Source: Bacillota bacterium
GTDB taxonomy: Bacteria; Bacillota; Clostridia; Peptostreptococcales; Anaerovoracaceae
DNA length: 28,691 bases
Direction: 5' to 3'
Assembly: GCA_017936025.1 (NCBI GenBank)
Contig: JAGBGL010000152.1
Coordinates: 1 to 28,691 of the forward strand
Positions 1 through 8,125 of this stretch are shown one piece after another. Numbering within the stretch: the first letter of the stretch is position 1; each line of letters starts with the position of its first letter. The notes beneath the pieces were generated by a model. It had not been told where the DNA came from and did not search any database. It saw only the letters and a list, made by a program, of their open reading frames with translations. Made by a program: the position numbers and the translations under genes.

Positions 1-78
1 AGACTTGTATCCTGCAGTAATATCTACACCTTCAGCTGCATATCTGGCTGAGAATGTATTCTTATGATCCTTAGTTAA
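1..78 (-). CDS. purM: purM 5' end (AIR synthase), cut by window edge
   Basis: The reading frame running off the left edge encodes a stretch ending YAAEGVDITAGYKS, which matches the N-terminus of phosphoribosylformylglycinamidine cyclo-ligase (PurM, AIR synthase), the enzyme that closes the imidazole ring in purine synthesis. It follows purC in the same direction, as in many Clostridia. A good ribosome binding site (AAAGGAG, 81-87) precedes the conserved part, but no ATG, GTG or TTG lies in frame between the upstream in-frame stop (near position 135) and the conserved region. The first codon after the site reads TTA-ACT-AAG. The boundary given here is therefore only the point where the frame begins to look like purM. 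Family identity is fairly sure; the start is unresolved. Confidence 0.72.
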
Positions 79-196
79 ATCTCCTTTTATTATTAAATAT
101 ATTACTTTTATATTCCATTCGTCCGGACAATTCCTTTAATACAGGCCGGACATTATGATTCCGGGTGATAAGCCTCACCCATTGCACAGCGTACTG

Positions 197-886
197 TTAT
201 TCGAAAAACAGTCCGTTCAGAGTCATTGGATCAATATATTCGCCATCCTTATAAACACGCATGTTTCCGGAAGCAACTTCATCGATCAGCATAACATTGC
301 CTTCTGCATCATAACCGAACTCAAACTTAATATCATACAGTTCCAGACCTTTTTCTGCTAAATCATCAGCAACGATTTTAGTAATCGCCTGAGTCTGCTC
401 TTTCAGAGAATCATACTGTTCAGCAGTCATAACGCCTAAATCCACAAGACCGTCTTTTGTTACAAGAGGATCGCCTAAAGCATCATTTTTGAAAGTAGTT
501 TCTACATAATATGGCAGTTCCTGTCCTTCAGTGCAATATTCGTTATAACGGCGGAAGAAAGAACCAACAGCTCTGCGGCGGCAGATAACTTCCAGACCTT
601 TTCCGAAAACTTTTGCAGGGAGAACTTCCATTGTTGTATTTACTAAATCTGCATCAACATAGTGTGTTCTGATACCTGCGGCATTAATTTTTTCGAAGTA
701 GTAAATGCTCATACGCAGATTCACATCGCCAACACCTTCAATAGTTAATCCAACTGCATTTTCACCTGGATCAAAGACTCCGTCTTTACCTGTACAGTCA
801 TCTTTGAATAATAACAGGCAGTTACCATTTTCAAGTTCATATACGTTCTTTGTTTTGCCGGTATACAGCAGTTTCAGATCTTTCAT
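197..886 (-). CDS. purC: SAICAR synthetase (PurC)
   Basis: Phosphoribosylaminoimidazole-succinocarboxamide synthase joins aspartate to CAIR with ATP in de novo purine synthesis, in the cytoplasm. The 229-residue protein has the family's usual length (about 235). The N-terminal KLLYTGKTKNVYE, the central VICRRRAVGSFFRRY and the C-terminal KFEFG...LIDEVASGNMR segments correspond to the nucleotide- and substrate-binding motifs of PurC; the last motif differs somewhat from the common DEISPD form. The ATG at 886 is preceded by a GAGGT ribosome binding site. purM follows about 115 bases downstream, so this is probably the front of a purine operon. A possible promoter lies upstream (TTTACA and TATAAA with only 15 bases between, around 965-990), which is weak. 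Confidence 0.95.
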   Translation of the reverse strand: MKDLKLLYTGKTKNVYELENGNCLLLFKDDCTGKDGVFDPGENAVGLTIEGVGDVNLRMSIYYFEKINAAGIRTHYVDADLVNTTMEVLPAKVFGKGLEVICRRRAVGSFFRRYNEYCTEGQELPYYVETTFKNDALGDPLVTKDGLVDLGVMTAEQYDSLKEQTQAITKIVADDLAEKGLELYDIKFEFGYDAEGNVMLIDEVASGNMRVYKDGEYIDPMTLNGLFFE

Positions 887-1016
887 AAATAATACCTCGT
901 TTCTTTAAATTATCTCCATGATATATTACCACTTATTAATCATCACTTTAATTAATATATTTTATACTATAACAGAAGCCTTGTAAAGTACACCCACTTA
1001 TCTGCTCAGCTGTCTG

Positions 1017-2381
1017 TTATGCACTATATCTTTTTCTTTTCTTATCAAATAACCATCCGATCAGCAGGCCTGTAGCAAAGATTATCAGATAGTACGCTAC
1101 AGCGATCCTGTGAGCAAATACAGCAGCGATTACCATGATCAGGCAGCCGCAGATAGACAGGGCCGGCATGATAAAACTCTTGAATACATTCCACTCTTTT
1201 TCCTTCTTCATGATCATCAGGAAGATAGGAATATACATTGCATAAATTGTGATTACCGGCAGTTCGGAGCTGTCAAAGCAGAATGGTCCGAACCAGCCTT
1301 CCGTAAGGTTTGCACCGTAGAAGTACAGCAGCCAGAATGCTACCAGCAGCACACCCATGATCCCGGAATTTACAGGCATATTTACAACAGGGTCAACCTG
1401 TTTCATGATGTCAGGTCTCGGGCCATTGCCTCTTATTGCGATGGAGTATAATCCTCTTACAGATGCTACCATCAGTCCGTTCAGAGTTCCCAGACAGGAA
1501 ATAACGATAAACACGAACAGAAGTGTTCCCGCAATATTAGAGAACACGCTTGCGAATGCGATTCTCGCACCTGATTCGCCGCCTTCCATCATCACAGCAT
1601 TCTCAACGGCTCCTGCCAGGCCGACATAGTACAGAATATATGTAACCATAACGATCAGAGTACCGATAACCAGCGCTCTCGGAAGATTCTTTTTAGCGTC
1701 TCTGATTTCAGAGTTGATGGAAGTCGCAATCACCCATCCTTCATATGCAAAAGAAGTAGCACATACAGCAGTAAACAGCATGTATCCTTTACCGCCCAGT
1801 TCAGCTGCCGGAACAGCAACTTCTGTAAAGTTATGAATCAGCAATCCGCTGGACATTCCCTTGATCGTTCCGAATACTGCCATAAGCAGCAGCGGTATCA
1901 TTTTTATGACTGTAGTAGACACCTGGAATTTTCCTGCCATCACAGGAGCCAGTGTGTTCATGGCAAAACTTGCCACCATCAGAAATCCGGCGATAACCAT
2001 ACATGAACCGCCTGTGATATCCCATCCCAGCAGTACACATAAATATCTGGAAGATACCCATGCCAGTACAGAAGTCATTGCAGGGAAGTAAATCACAGTC
2101 ATGAACCATCCCAGATAATAGCCGTATCTTTCACCCAGCATTGCTTCAGCATAGTCAACGACTCCGTTTACCTTCTCATACTTTGTTGCCATTACAGAAA
2201 ATGTATAGGCGCATACTACCATGATCAGGCCGCCAATGATCCATGCCAGGATTCCGATTTTCATATCTCCGCCTGTACAGTTGAGGATCTTCTCAGCTTT
2301 AAAGAATACCCCGCTTCCGATTACAATGCCTACAACCATCGTGATGGCCGTAATAAGTCCATATCTCTTATTCAGCTCCAT
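1017..2381 (-). CDS. APC-family amino acid permease (SteT/LAT-like)
   Basis: A 454-residue integral membrane protein with about twelve hydrophobic segments. The first helix carries the GIVIGSGVFFK motif, the unwound substrate-binding glycine stretch typical of the amino acid-polyamine-organocation superfamily. The overall pattern resembles Bacillus SteT (serine/threonine exchanger) and the LAT-type transporters, so it probably exchanges or imports a neutral amino acid, but the substrate cannot be read from sequence. It begins 18 bases after the small membrane protein gene upstream and is probably the last gene of the operon starting with the U32 peptidase-family gene. The ribosome binding site is modest (GGAG lies about 14 bases from the ATG). 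I see no hairpin terminator after its stop. Confidence 0.88.
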   Translation of the reverse strand: MELNKRYGLITAITMVVGIVIGSGVFFKAEKILNCTGGDMKIGILAWIIGGLIMVVCAYTFSVMATKYEKVNGVVDYAEAMLGERYGYYLGWFMTVIYFPAMTSVLAWVSSRYLCVLLGWDITGGSCMVIAGFLMVASFAMNTLAPVMAGKFQVSTTVIKMIPLLLMAVFGTIKGMSSGLLIHNFTEVAVPAAELGGKGYMLFTAVCATSFAYEGWVIATSINSEIRDAKKNLPRALVIGTLIVMVTYILYYVGLAGAVENAVMMEGGESGARIAFASVFSNIAGTLLFVFIVISCLGTLNGLMVASVRGLYSIAIRGNGPRPDIMKQVDPVVNMPVNSGIMGVLLVAFWLLYFYGANLTEGWFGPFCFDSSELPVITIYAMYIPIFLMIMKKEKEWNVFKSFIMPALSICGCLIMVIAAVFAHRIAVAYYLIIFATGLLIGWLFDKKRKRYSA

Positions 2382-2399
2382 TTTTTCCCGTCTATCTCC

Positions 2400-2579
2400 T
2401 TATCTCTGTCTGTTCTTCTTCTGATGTCTTATCAGCAGCACAACCGTCATGCCCAGAATAATGACCCATTTGAAAATGTTTGCTGTATGGCCTTCCTGAT
2501 AAGCGCCGATACCCATAAAAATGCATATCAGCATGATTATAACCATTATAATAGTATCTCTGTGTTTAAATAATTTCAT
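2400..2579 (-). CDS. small two-helix membrane protein, unknown
   Basis: A 59-residue protein with a short basic N-terminus (MKLFKHRD), two hydrophobic segments (about residues 9-25 and 36-50) separated by GAYQEGHTAN, and a basic tail (RHQKKNRQR), suggesting two membrane helices with both ends in the cytoplasm. I chose the ATG at 2579 because GGAGG lies 5-6 bases before it; a TTG four codons upstream overlaps that site and is unlikely. It sits tightly between the ABC-F gene (14 bases) and the permease (18 bases), so it is co-transcribed. I do not recognise the family; it could be an accessory subunit of the permease or an independent small membrane protein. Confidence 0.75.
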   Translation of the reverse strand: MKLFKHRDTIIMVIIMLICIFMGIGAYQEGHTANIFKWVIILGMTVVLLIRHQKKNRQR

Positions 2580-2593
2580 TTCTTCCTCCAAAT

Positions 2594-4366
2594 TTATTTT
2601 GTATTCAGTCCCTCCAGCTCTCCGAGCAGCTGGGCTACTTTTTCAACATCGTCTTTCTTGAACGCCTTTGTGATATCTGCTTCCAGTTCCTGTTTTTTCT
2701 TATCGATTTCCAGATATTCGTGATCAAAATATTTATCATATACCATCTTACGGAACTTTCTCGCTCTCACGCGGCGAACTGTATTATCCTCCACAAGCAG
2801 CACATAATCTGCACAGTTTGCCACCAGATAGAAGTCATGGCTTACCATGAGCACAGTTCCTTTATACTCTGTAATTGCATTTTCCAGGGCGACCTGTGCA
2901 TATATGTCCAGATGGCTCGTAGGCTCGTCCAGAATAAGAAGTTCTGCACCGGAACCCGCCACCATTGCGATCTGCAGCAGGTTCTGTTCTCCTCCTGACA
3001 GCTGTCCGATCCTCTGATCAAGTATATCTCCTTCAAGGCAGTACCCGGCCAGATAGTTCTTAATGCTTTCTCCGCTTCCGAATCCTGCATCCTGCATTAC
3101 CTGATAAACAGTTCTGTTTTCATCCAGATCTCCGCCGAGCAGCTGTGACAGGCATGCGTATTTCGTGTCCGGATCTATCTTGATCGATGGATGGTCATTC
3201 CTGAGGATATCACTTACAAGTGTTGTTTTTCCGGTACCGTTCCCTCCTACGATTGCAACCTTCTCGCCGGCTTTGACTTCAAAACTAACATCTGTCAGCA
3301 GGCTTTCGTCAAACGAAACCTTATAATCTTCAACACTGATAACAGTTTTCGGTTCATCAGAAGCCGGCACATCTTCATCTTCGCCTGCCGCGTTCAGATC
3401 CACTTCCGGCAGAACGATCTGCGGTTCCCGCACTTCGATGAACGGTGCTTTTATCTCTCTTGCCATCAGTCTGTCAAGCTGAGACTGCTTTGCATTTACG
3501 GCTGCACCGATCACAGGGTTTACCATCAGTGTTGCTCTTCGTCTCAGGATGTTTACCATTTCCTGAGTACGCTCAACTTCTTCCTGATGCTCTATAGCCT
3601 GTATCTTAAGTTCCAGCTTGCCTTCCAGCTGCGCACATCTGTATTCCGGATATGTTCCGTCAAATTCCTGAATATCGCAGTCTTCCAGGTGCAGTATCTT
3701 ATTGAAGCAATGGTTCAGCAGGTATCTGTTGTGTGTTACGACCAGCAGAGTCCCTTTATAACTGTTGATCAGCTGACTGAGTCCATGCAGATTTGCAAAA
3801 TCCAGGAACACATCGGGTTCGTCCAAAACCAGCAGGTTCGGAGCCAGGAGCATCTCTCTGACGATCTGCAGCAGTTTGTATTCACCGCCGCTGATATGTG
3901 CCACTTTCGTGTCTGCAAGGTCTGTCATGCCCGCAGTATACAGCTGTTTGCGTATATTGCTTTCATAGTTGTCGCCGTCCATGGATTCGTTCAGATCAAG
4001 CAGCGCCTGATATTTTTCAAAAGCAGCTTCCATGTCCTCTGCAGTTGCCATTTCTTCGCACACTGCTGCGATCTCATTCTGGATATCCAGGAATCTCTGA
4101 CACAGGTATTCGAATACCGTGCAGTCCTGTGATTTGTCCCTCACGCTGAACTGGCTGGCATATCCGACACGGCATTCATCCGCCTTCACGATCCTGCCGT
4201 CGAACCAGTATTCATCAGTATTGATTATCATGTCGACCAGCGTTGATTTGCCGGATCCGTTGCTTCCGATAAGAACAGCATGCTGTCCTGTTTCCAGCGT
4301 GAACGAAATATCTTCATATAAATCTTTTGCAGGAAAACCATGTGTAAGTTTTTCTACGCGAATCAT
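2594..4366 (-). CDS. ABC-F family ATPase
   Basis: A soluble protein of 590 residues with two ABC ATPase domains and no membrane segments, the ABC-F arrangement of ribosome-associated translation factors and antibiotic-resistance proteins. Domain 1 has Walker A GSNGSGKST (34-42), signature HISGGEYK (157-164), Walker B LLVLDEPD (178-185) and an H-loop THNRYLL (211-217). Domain 2 has GGNGTGKTT (374-382), QLSGGEQ (455-461) and LLILDEPTSHLD (476-487). The inter-domain linker (about 235-310) is charged. Domain 1 departs from the usual LSGGQ and DEPTNHLD. It lies 14 bases after the U32 gene and 14 before the small membrane gene, so it is operonic. Whether it acts on stalled ribosomes, in drug resistance or otherwise cannot be decided here. 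Confidence 0.9.
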   Translation of the reverse strand: MIRVEKLTHGFPAKDLYEDISFTLETGQHAVLIGSNGSGKSTLVDMIINTDEYWFDGRIVKADECRVGYASQFSVRDKSQDCTVFEYLCQRFLDIQNEIAAVCEEMATAEDMEAAFEKYQALLDLNESMDGDNYESNIRKQLYTAGMTDLADTKVAHISGGEYKLLQIVREMLLAPNLLVLDEPDVFLDFANLHGLSQLINSYKGTLLVVTHNRYLLNHCFNKILHLEDCDIQEFDGTYPEYRCAQLEGKLELKIQAIEHQEEVERTQEMVNILRRRATLMVNPVIGAAVNAKQSQLDRLMAREIKAPFIEVREPQIVLPEVDLNAAGEDEDVPASDEPKTVISVEDYKVSFDESLLTDVSFEVKAGEKVAIVGGNGTGKTTLVSDILRNDHPSIKIDPDTKYACLSQLLGGDLDENRTVYQVMQDAGFGSGESIKNYLAGYCLEGDILDQRIGQLSGGEQNLLQIAMVAGSGAELLILDEPTSHLDIYAQVALENAITEYKGTVLMVSHDFYLVANCADYVLLVEDNTVRRVRARKFRKMVYDKYFDHEYLEIDKKKQELEADITKAFKKDDVEKVAQLLGELEGLNTK

Positions 4367-4380
4367 TCTATTCTCTCCTC

Positions 4381-6639
4381 TTATATAATTTCCTTATTGA
4401 AATGTCCTCTCGTGTCAGTTTCCTGATCGAACAGTGACTTACTCATAGAGCCGTCAAGTTTCATTTTTGCATCTCTGATCACTTTGGCAGTCTCTTCATA
4501 CGACTCTGTTGTAAAGTTCAGTCTGAATGCTTCTACTCCTTCGATATACGGCATTTCGTCCAGCAGATTCAGGACCTTTCCATTGAGGATAGTTGTAAGA
4601 CAATCATTATTCTCCCGATCGTCATGCGTCAGGATAGGGAAGTGCCCGTATTCATCCTCTATTTCAAACTGGTGTGTTCTGCACTTGCCGCACTGCCCCA
4701 TCTTTTTCAGAGGACAATATTTAGTAACGAGCAGCGGTGCTCTTCCGTAAACGATCATTTCCAGCGCAGGATAACCATCATTTGCCTCGCAGTAAGCTTC
4801 CAGCAGATCGCTGATCTGTTTTCTGTTCAGCTCATAAGAAAGTGTTACTCTCTTTGCTCCCAGTCTGTGAAGTTCATAACATGCAGCAGAGTTTACTACA
4901 TTCATGGAATAATCTGTAACGAACGGATTTGTATCTCTGTAACGGTATACTCCGCCGTAGCCGCCGATCAGCAATTCCCCTTCTCTGTCTTTATAACTGT
5001 TCTGATTTCTTCTGATAATGTTATCAAAATATATATCTTTTATGCCTGCCTTTACACATGCATCGTACTGTGCCTGTGTTGTTACGGAAGCCGTCAGATA
5101 AGAGTCCTTCTGCGGGAAGCTGATTTTTTCTTTTGCTTCCGGTTCCTTTGTTCTCTTCTGCTGAGCAGCCAGTTTTGCATCATATATCCCCTGTACGATT
5201 TCACGTCTCGCAGCATTCATGAGTTTTGCAGGGATAAACGCATTGTATTCTTCGAAGTGTACTTCGCCCAGTTCGAACACCGTATCATTCAGTCTATTGA
5301 ACTGCTTTTCCACCTGTTCTTTCGTTGTCGGATTGTTTATGGCTTCTCCCAGAAGCTCTTCGCTTTCGTAAAAGTACTGCACGCCCAGGCCTTCTGCATC
5401 TATTACCAGCTTTGCATCAGGATAAGCATACACCTTGATATCAAGCGGGAAGCGTCTGAATTCCCTGTCCAGATTTTCTTCCAGTTCTTTGTAATAAAGA
5501 TAATCCTTTGTTTTATATACGATATCTCCTGTGCTGAGTTTTTCTTTGATTTTTATGTAGCAGACATCTTTGGACTTGTTGATCAGGTCGCCGTTTCTGT
5601 CATACAGCTTTGTTGCAGACAGATTAACGTCTTCATTTCTGTGGTCGATTCTGATGATATCATGCTGATTCAGGACTCTGTTCAGAGTGATTTCATACAT
5701 GCCCTTGTATGTCCCTGTTATTTTCCCTATTTCAAATCCGAAGTTGTTAGGTCTGCTGATGTTAGTGATATCCCTGATATCTTCACCGAACAGATAACCC
5801 TTTGTATAGGTTCTGTTGAAAGTCTTGTTCAGATCGTCTCTGTCGCCCCACTTTGCATTTCCGTCCAGTGCCGCTCTGTATTTGGAAACCACATTTGCAA
5901 CATATGGCGGTTCTTTCATACGGCCTTCGATTTTCAGAGAATCAACATCCTTCAGCTGTTCTATATAGTCATAGCTGTTCAGGTCTTTTGTTGACAGTAT
6001 ATAACTTTCACCCAGAGATTCTCCTGTTGTAACATCGAACAATTCATAAGGCTTACGGCATGATCCCACGCATCTTCCGCGGTTTCCGCTGCGGTATCCT
6101 ATCAGACCGGACATCAGACAGTTCCCTGAATAAGACACGCATAACGCACCGTGAACGAAAATTTCCAGAGGAATCTGCGCAATGCGCTTGATTTCCTTTA
6201 CCTTATCGATGTTCACCTCTCTTGCCAGAACAACTCTGTCTGAGCCCATTTCTTTGCAGAGAAGCGTTCCTTCCACATCGTCTATCCCCATCTGCGTTGA
6301 GCAGTGGACTTCCATATCCTCAAAGTTATCTGCCGCATATCTGAACGCTGCCAGATCCTGTACGATCACTCCATCCACTCCCAGTTCATTGAGTTCATGC
6401 ATCTGTTTTTTCATATCTTCGATTTCGTCTTCAAAAACGATAGTGTTCATCGTAACGAAAATCTTTACATTTCTGAGGTGCGCATATTCGATTGCCTCTG
6501 CCAGTGATTCCAGATCAAAGTTATTGGAATAAGCACGTGCACCAAATTTCTGCATTCCTAAATATATAGCGTCGCAACCATTTGAGATCGCGGCCTTTAA
6601 AGCCTCCATATTACCTGCCGGAGCTAATAATTCTGTCAT
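4381..6639 (-). CDS. U32 peptidase-family protein (RlhA/YhbU-like)
   Basis: A 752-residue protein opening with the U32 signature (ELLAPAGNMEALKAAISNGC) and a TIM-barrel-like region, with a cysteine set C167, C174, C190 and C194 (GNCLMSG...RGRCVGSCRKPYEL) as in U32 proteins. A second half contains a further cysteine group (CPLKKMGQCGKC). Members of this family include the annotated collagenase-like PrtC and RlhA, which hydroxylates 23S rRNA in E. coli and needs an Fe-S cluster; the long two-part form here is closest to the RlhA-like subgroup, so an RNA-modification role is at least as likely as proteolysis. The ATG at 6639 has GGAGG six bases upstream; the TTG just before it is rejected. It leads the operon and is followed by the ABC-F gene, a pairing that would suit a ribosome-related role. 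Confidence 0.88.
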   Translation of the reverse strand: MTELLAPAGNMEALKAAISNGCDAIYLGMQKFGARAYSNNFDLESLAEAIEYAHLRNVKIFVTMNTIVFEDEIEDMKKQMHELNELGVDGVIVQDLAAFRYAADNFEDMEVHCSTQMGIDDVEGTLLCKEMGSDRVVLAREVNIDKVKEIKRIAQIPLEIFVHGALCVSYSGNCLMSGLIGYRSGNRGRCVGSCRKPYELFDVTTGESLGESYILSTKDLNSYDYIEQLKDVDSLKIEGRMKEPPYVANVVSKYRAALDGNAKWGDRDDLNKTFNRTYTKGYLFGEDIRDITNISRPNNFGFEIGKITGTYKGMYEITLNRVLNQHDIIRIDHRNEDVNLSATKLYDRNGDLINKSKDVCYIKIKEKLSTGDIVYKTKDYLYYKELEENLDREFRRFPLDIKVYAYPDAKLVIDAEGLGVQYFYESEELLGEAINNPTTKEQVEKQFNRLNDTVFELGEVHFEEYNAFIPAKLMNAARREIVQGIYDAKLAAQQKRTKEPEAKEKISFPQKDSYLTASVTTQAQYDACVKAGIKDIYFDNIIRRNQNSYKDREGELLIGGYGGVYRYRDTNPFVTDYSMNVVNSAACYELHRLGAKRVTLSYELNRKQISDLLEAYCEANDGYPALEMIVYGRAPLLVTKYCPLKKMGQCGKCRTHQFEIEDEYGHFPILTHDDRENNDCLTTILNGKVLNLLDEMPYIEGVEAFRLNFTTESYEETAKVIRDAKMKLDGSMSKSLFDQETDTRGHFNKEII

Positions 6640-6691
6640 CAATTGCCTCCTGTATTAAAGCACCTTATTTTTAAACATAAATTGACATAAT

Positions 6692-6700
6692 ATTATATCA
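6692..6700 (-). promoter_or_regulatory. extended -10 promoter of the U32 operon
   Basis: On the minus strand this reads TGATATAAT, a perfect extended -10 element about 55 bases upstream of the U32 start. No convincing -35 box is present; the region upstream is the T-run of the ClC gene's terminator. Confidence 0.6.
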
Positions 6701-6713
6701 TAAAACAGCGTAT

Positions 6714-6745
6714 CAAAAAACAGAAAAGAGGCATTTCTGCCTCTT
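6714..6745 (-). terminator. terminator of the ClC-family gene
   Basis: Minus-strand hairpin AAAGAGGCAGAAATGCCTCTTT followed by CTGTTTTTT, directly after the ClC-family stop codon. A typical intrinsic terminator. Confidence 0.88.
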
Positions 6746-6759
6746 TAAACTCATATTTT

Positions 6760-8019
6760 TTATGCTTCTTTTCTTTCAAAAGGTACCGGAATGATGCTTC
6801 CAAGATAAGCCGCTGCTGCCAGCGGGATTATTACTGTTACAGGGAAGCATAACAGTAACACACCGATGACCATCACAGGTTTTCTCATTATGTAACCGCA
6901 CAGTGCCGCTGTCGTGACTGCTACCGCAAAGACAGGTTCAATTCCTATGATCATCGCCATTGCGAAGCCCATTGATACACCTGAGAAAATCACAGGGAAA
7001 ATATGTCCGCCCTTCCATCCCAGATCGATACACAGATTTACCAGCACCAGCTTCAGTACTGTTATAAGTACCAGACCCGCTGCTGTTTCATTCTGCCACA
7101 CTTCCATCAGCTCTCCCATCTGGTGTTCTCCTGAAAACATTGTCCACGGCGAGATCAGTCCGATAACAGCCAGACACAATCCTGCCAGCATACAGCTGAT
7201 CACTCTGTGATTGATCAGTTTGTCACCGATCATTACTGTGATTTTATGTGCGATCGCATAAATCAGACCTGCAATAAGTCCTGCCGCAAATACAGCGATG
7301 AACCACTTCCAGTCATCCACTGTTATATCTACATCTCTGCCGAAGCGCGGAATACCGCTGCCGCCGCCGAAAACAGTTCCCAGCAGCTTCATTGCACCTA
7401 ATCCGCCTGCAACCGCCATAATGTATACCAGTTTTTTCAGTTTCTTAAGTGCTGCTTTTTCGGATTCAGTAAGCTCTTCTTCAGTTTCTTTCGCAGCTTC
7501 ACTTTCATAATTGAATGCAATGCCCACAAATGGCGATGCAAAGATTACTCCCAGAGTCGCAGCCATCCCGGCTTCTGCAATTTCCCGGATTTCTCTGCCT
7601 TTGTATTTGAGCCTGTCACCTACCCAGCAGCATAGTCCCACGATGATTCCGGTAAGACCTGCCTCAGGTCCCAGACAGCCACCGAATATCAGAGGAAGCA
7701 GCGCTGCAACTGACAGCACCGGAATTCTGCTGTATGGATACGTACCCGTTGTGCGCAGTTCATGCATTACTTCTTCCAGTTCCTCAGGATAGATACCGAA
7801 TTTTTTCTGCCATAGTCCAATGAGCAGGCCGCCCAGCAGGCAGACCGCAATAGTATAGATAACTTCATTTCCTACATAATGCGGAATTGTATGCCACACC
7901 AGTTCGATGCCCAGATTCATTATACGCAGCAGTGCCCATACCAGAGCACCTGCTGCTGCACCGAGTGATGCTGCCAGCAGAACATACAAAAACAGATTTT
8001 TCTTAAACTTTACTATCAT
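6760..8019 (-). CDS. ClC-family chloride channel/transporter
   Basis: A 419-residue polytopic membrane protein of the ClC family, which moves chloride or fluoride, often in exchange for protons. The motif GGCLGPEAG (113-121) stands where the family has GxxxGREGP and keeps the gating glutamate (E119); GWKGGHIFP (334-342) corresponds to the GxFxP ion-pathway motif. A GSGIP string occurs at 221-225, later than the canonical helix-D position, so it may not be the equivalent segment. A charged insert of about 25 residues (YESEAAKETEEELTESEKAA) lies in the middle. The ATG at 8019 has AAAAGGA about eight bases upstream; a TTG further up overlaps that site. It is a single-gene unit with its own promoter and terminator. 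The ion specificity is not readable. Confidence 0.82.
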   Translation of the reverse strand: MIVKFKKNLFLYVLLAASLGAAAGALVWALLRIMNLGIELVWHTIPHYVGNEVIYTIAVCLLGGLLIGLWQKKFGIYPEELEEVMHELRTTGTYPYSRIPVLSVAALLPLIFGGCLGPEAGLTGIIVGLCCWVGDRLKYKGREIREIAEAGMAATLGVIFASPFVGIAFNYESEAAKETEEELTESEKAALKKLKKLVYIMAVAGGLGAMKLLGTVFGGGSGIPRFGRDVDITVDDWKWFIAVFAAGLIAGLIYAIAHKITVMIGDKLINHRVISCMLAGLCLAVIGLISPWTMFSGEHQMGELMEVWQNETAAGLVLITVLKLVLVNLCIDLGWKGGHIFPVIFSGVSMGFAMAMIIGIEPVFAVAVTTAALCGYIMRKPVMVIGVLLLCFPVTVIIPLAAAAYLGSIIPVPFERKEA

Positions 8020-8055
8020 CAGGTTATTCCTTTTCTGCAAATTATTATCTGCGTA

Positions 8056-8064
8056 ATTATATCA
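8056..8064 (-). promoter_or_regulatory. extended -10 promoter of the ClC gene
   Basis: The minus strand reads TGATATAAT 37-45 bases upstream of the ATG at 8019. It lies just after the symporter terminator. No good -35 is visible. Confidence 0.6.
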
Positions 8065-8076
8065 CATCTGCGCATA

Positions 8077-8108
8077 AAAAAACAGGAAAGCAAATGCTTT
8101 CCTGTTTT
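8077..8108 (-). terminator. terminator of the DAACS symporter gene
   Basis: On the minus strand AAACAGGAAAGCA pairs with TGCTTTCCTGTTT across a two-base loop, followed by a T-run, 20 bases after the symporter stop. A strong intrinsic terminator. Confidence 0.9.
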
Positions 8109-8125
8109 GAGTATTTAATTACAGA

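Noticed and set aside
121..180. Repeated TGTCCGG/GGACA strings and a hairpin in the purC-purM gap as a riboswitch
   Set aside because: No purine riboswitch core or PreQ1-like pattern could be built; the hairpin lacks a T-run, and the repeats are short.
3191..4132. Long open frame on the plus strand opposite the ABC-F gene
   Set aside because: It lies fully inside the ABC-F coding region in the antisense direction, has no ribosome binding site, and its translation looks like a random Cys/Phe/Gln-rich product of reverse-complemented codons.
4624..5994. 456-codon plus-strand open frame opposite the U32 gene
   Set aside because: An antisense shadow of a well-supported gene; no start signal, and an unnatural Phe/Ile/Cys-rich composition despite its length.
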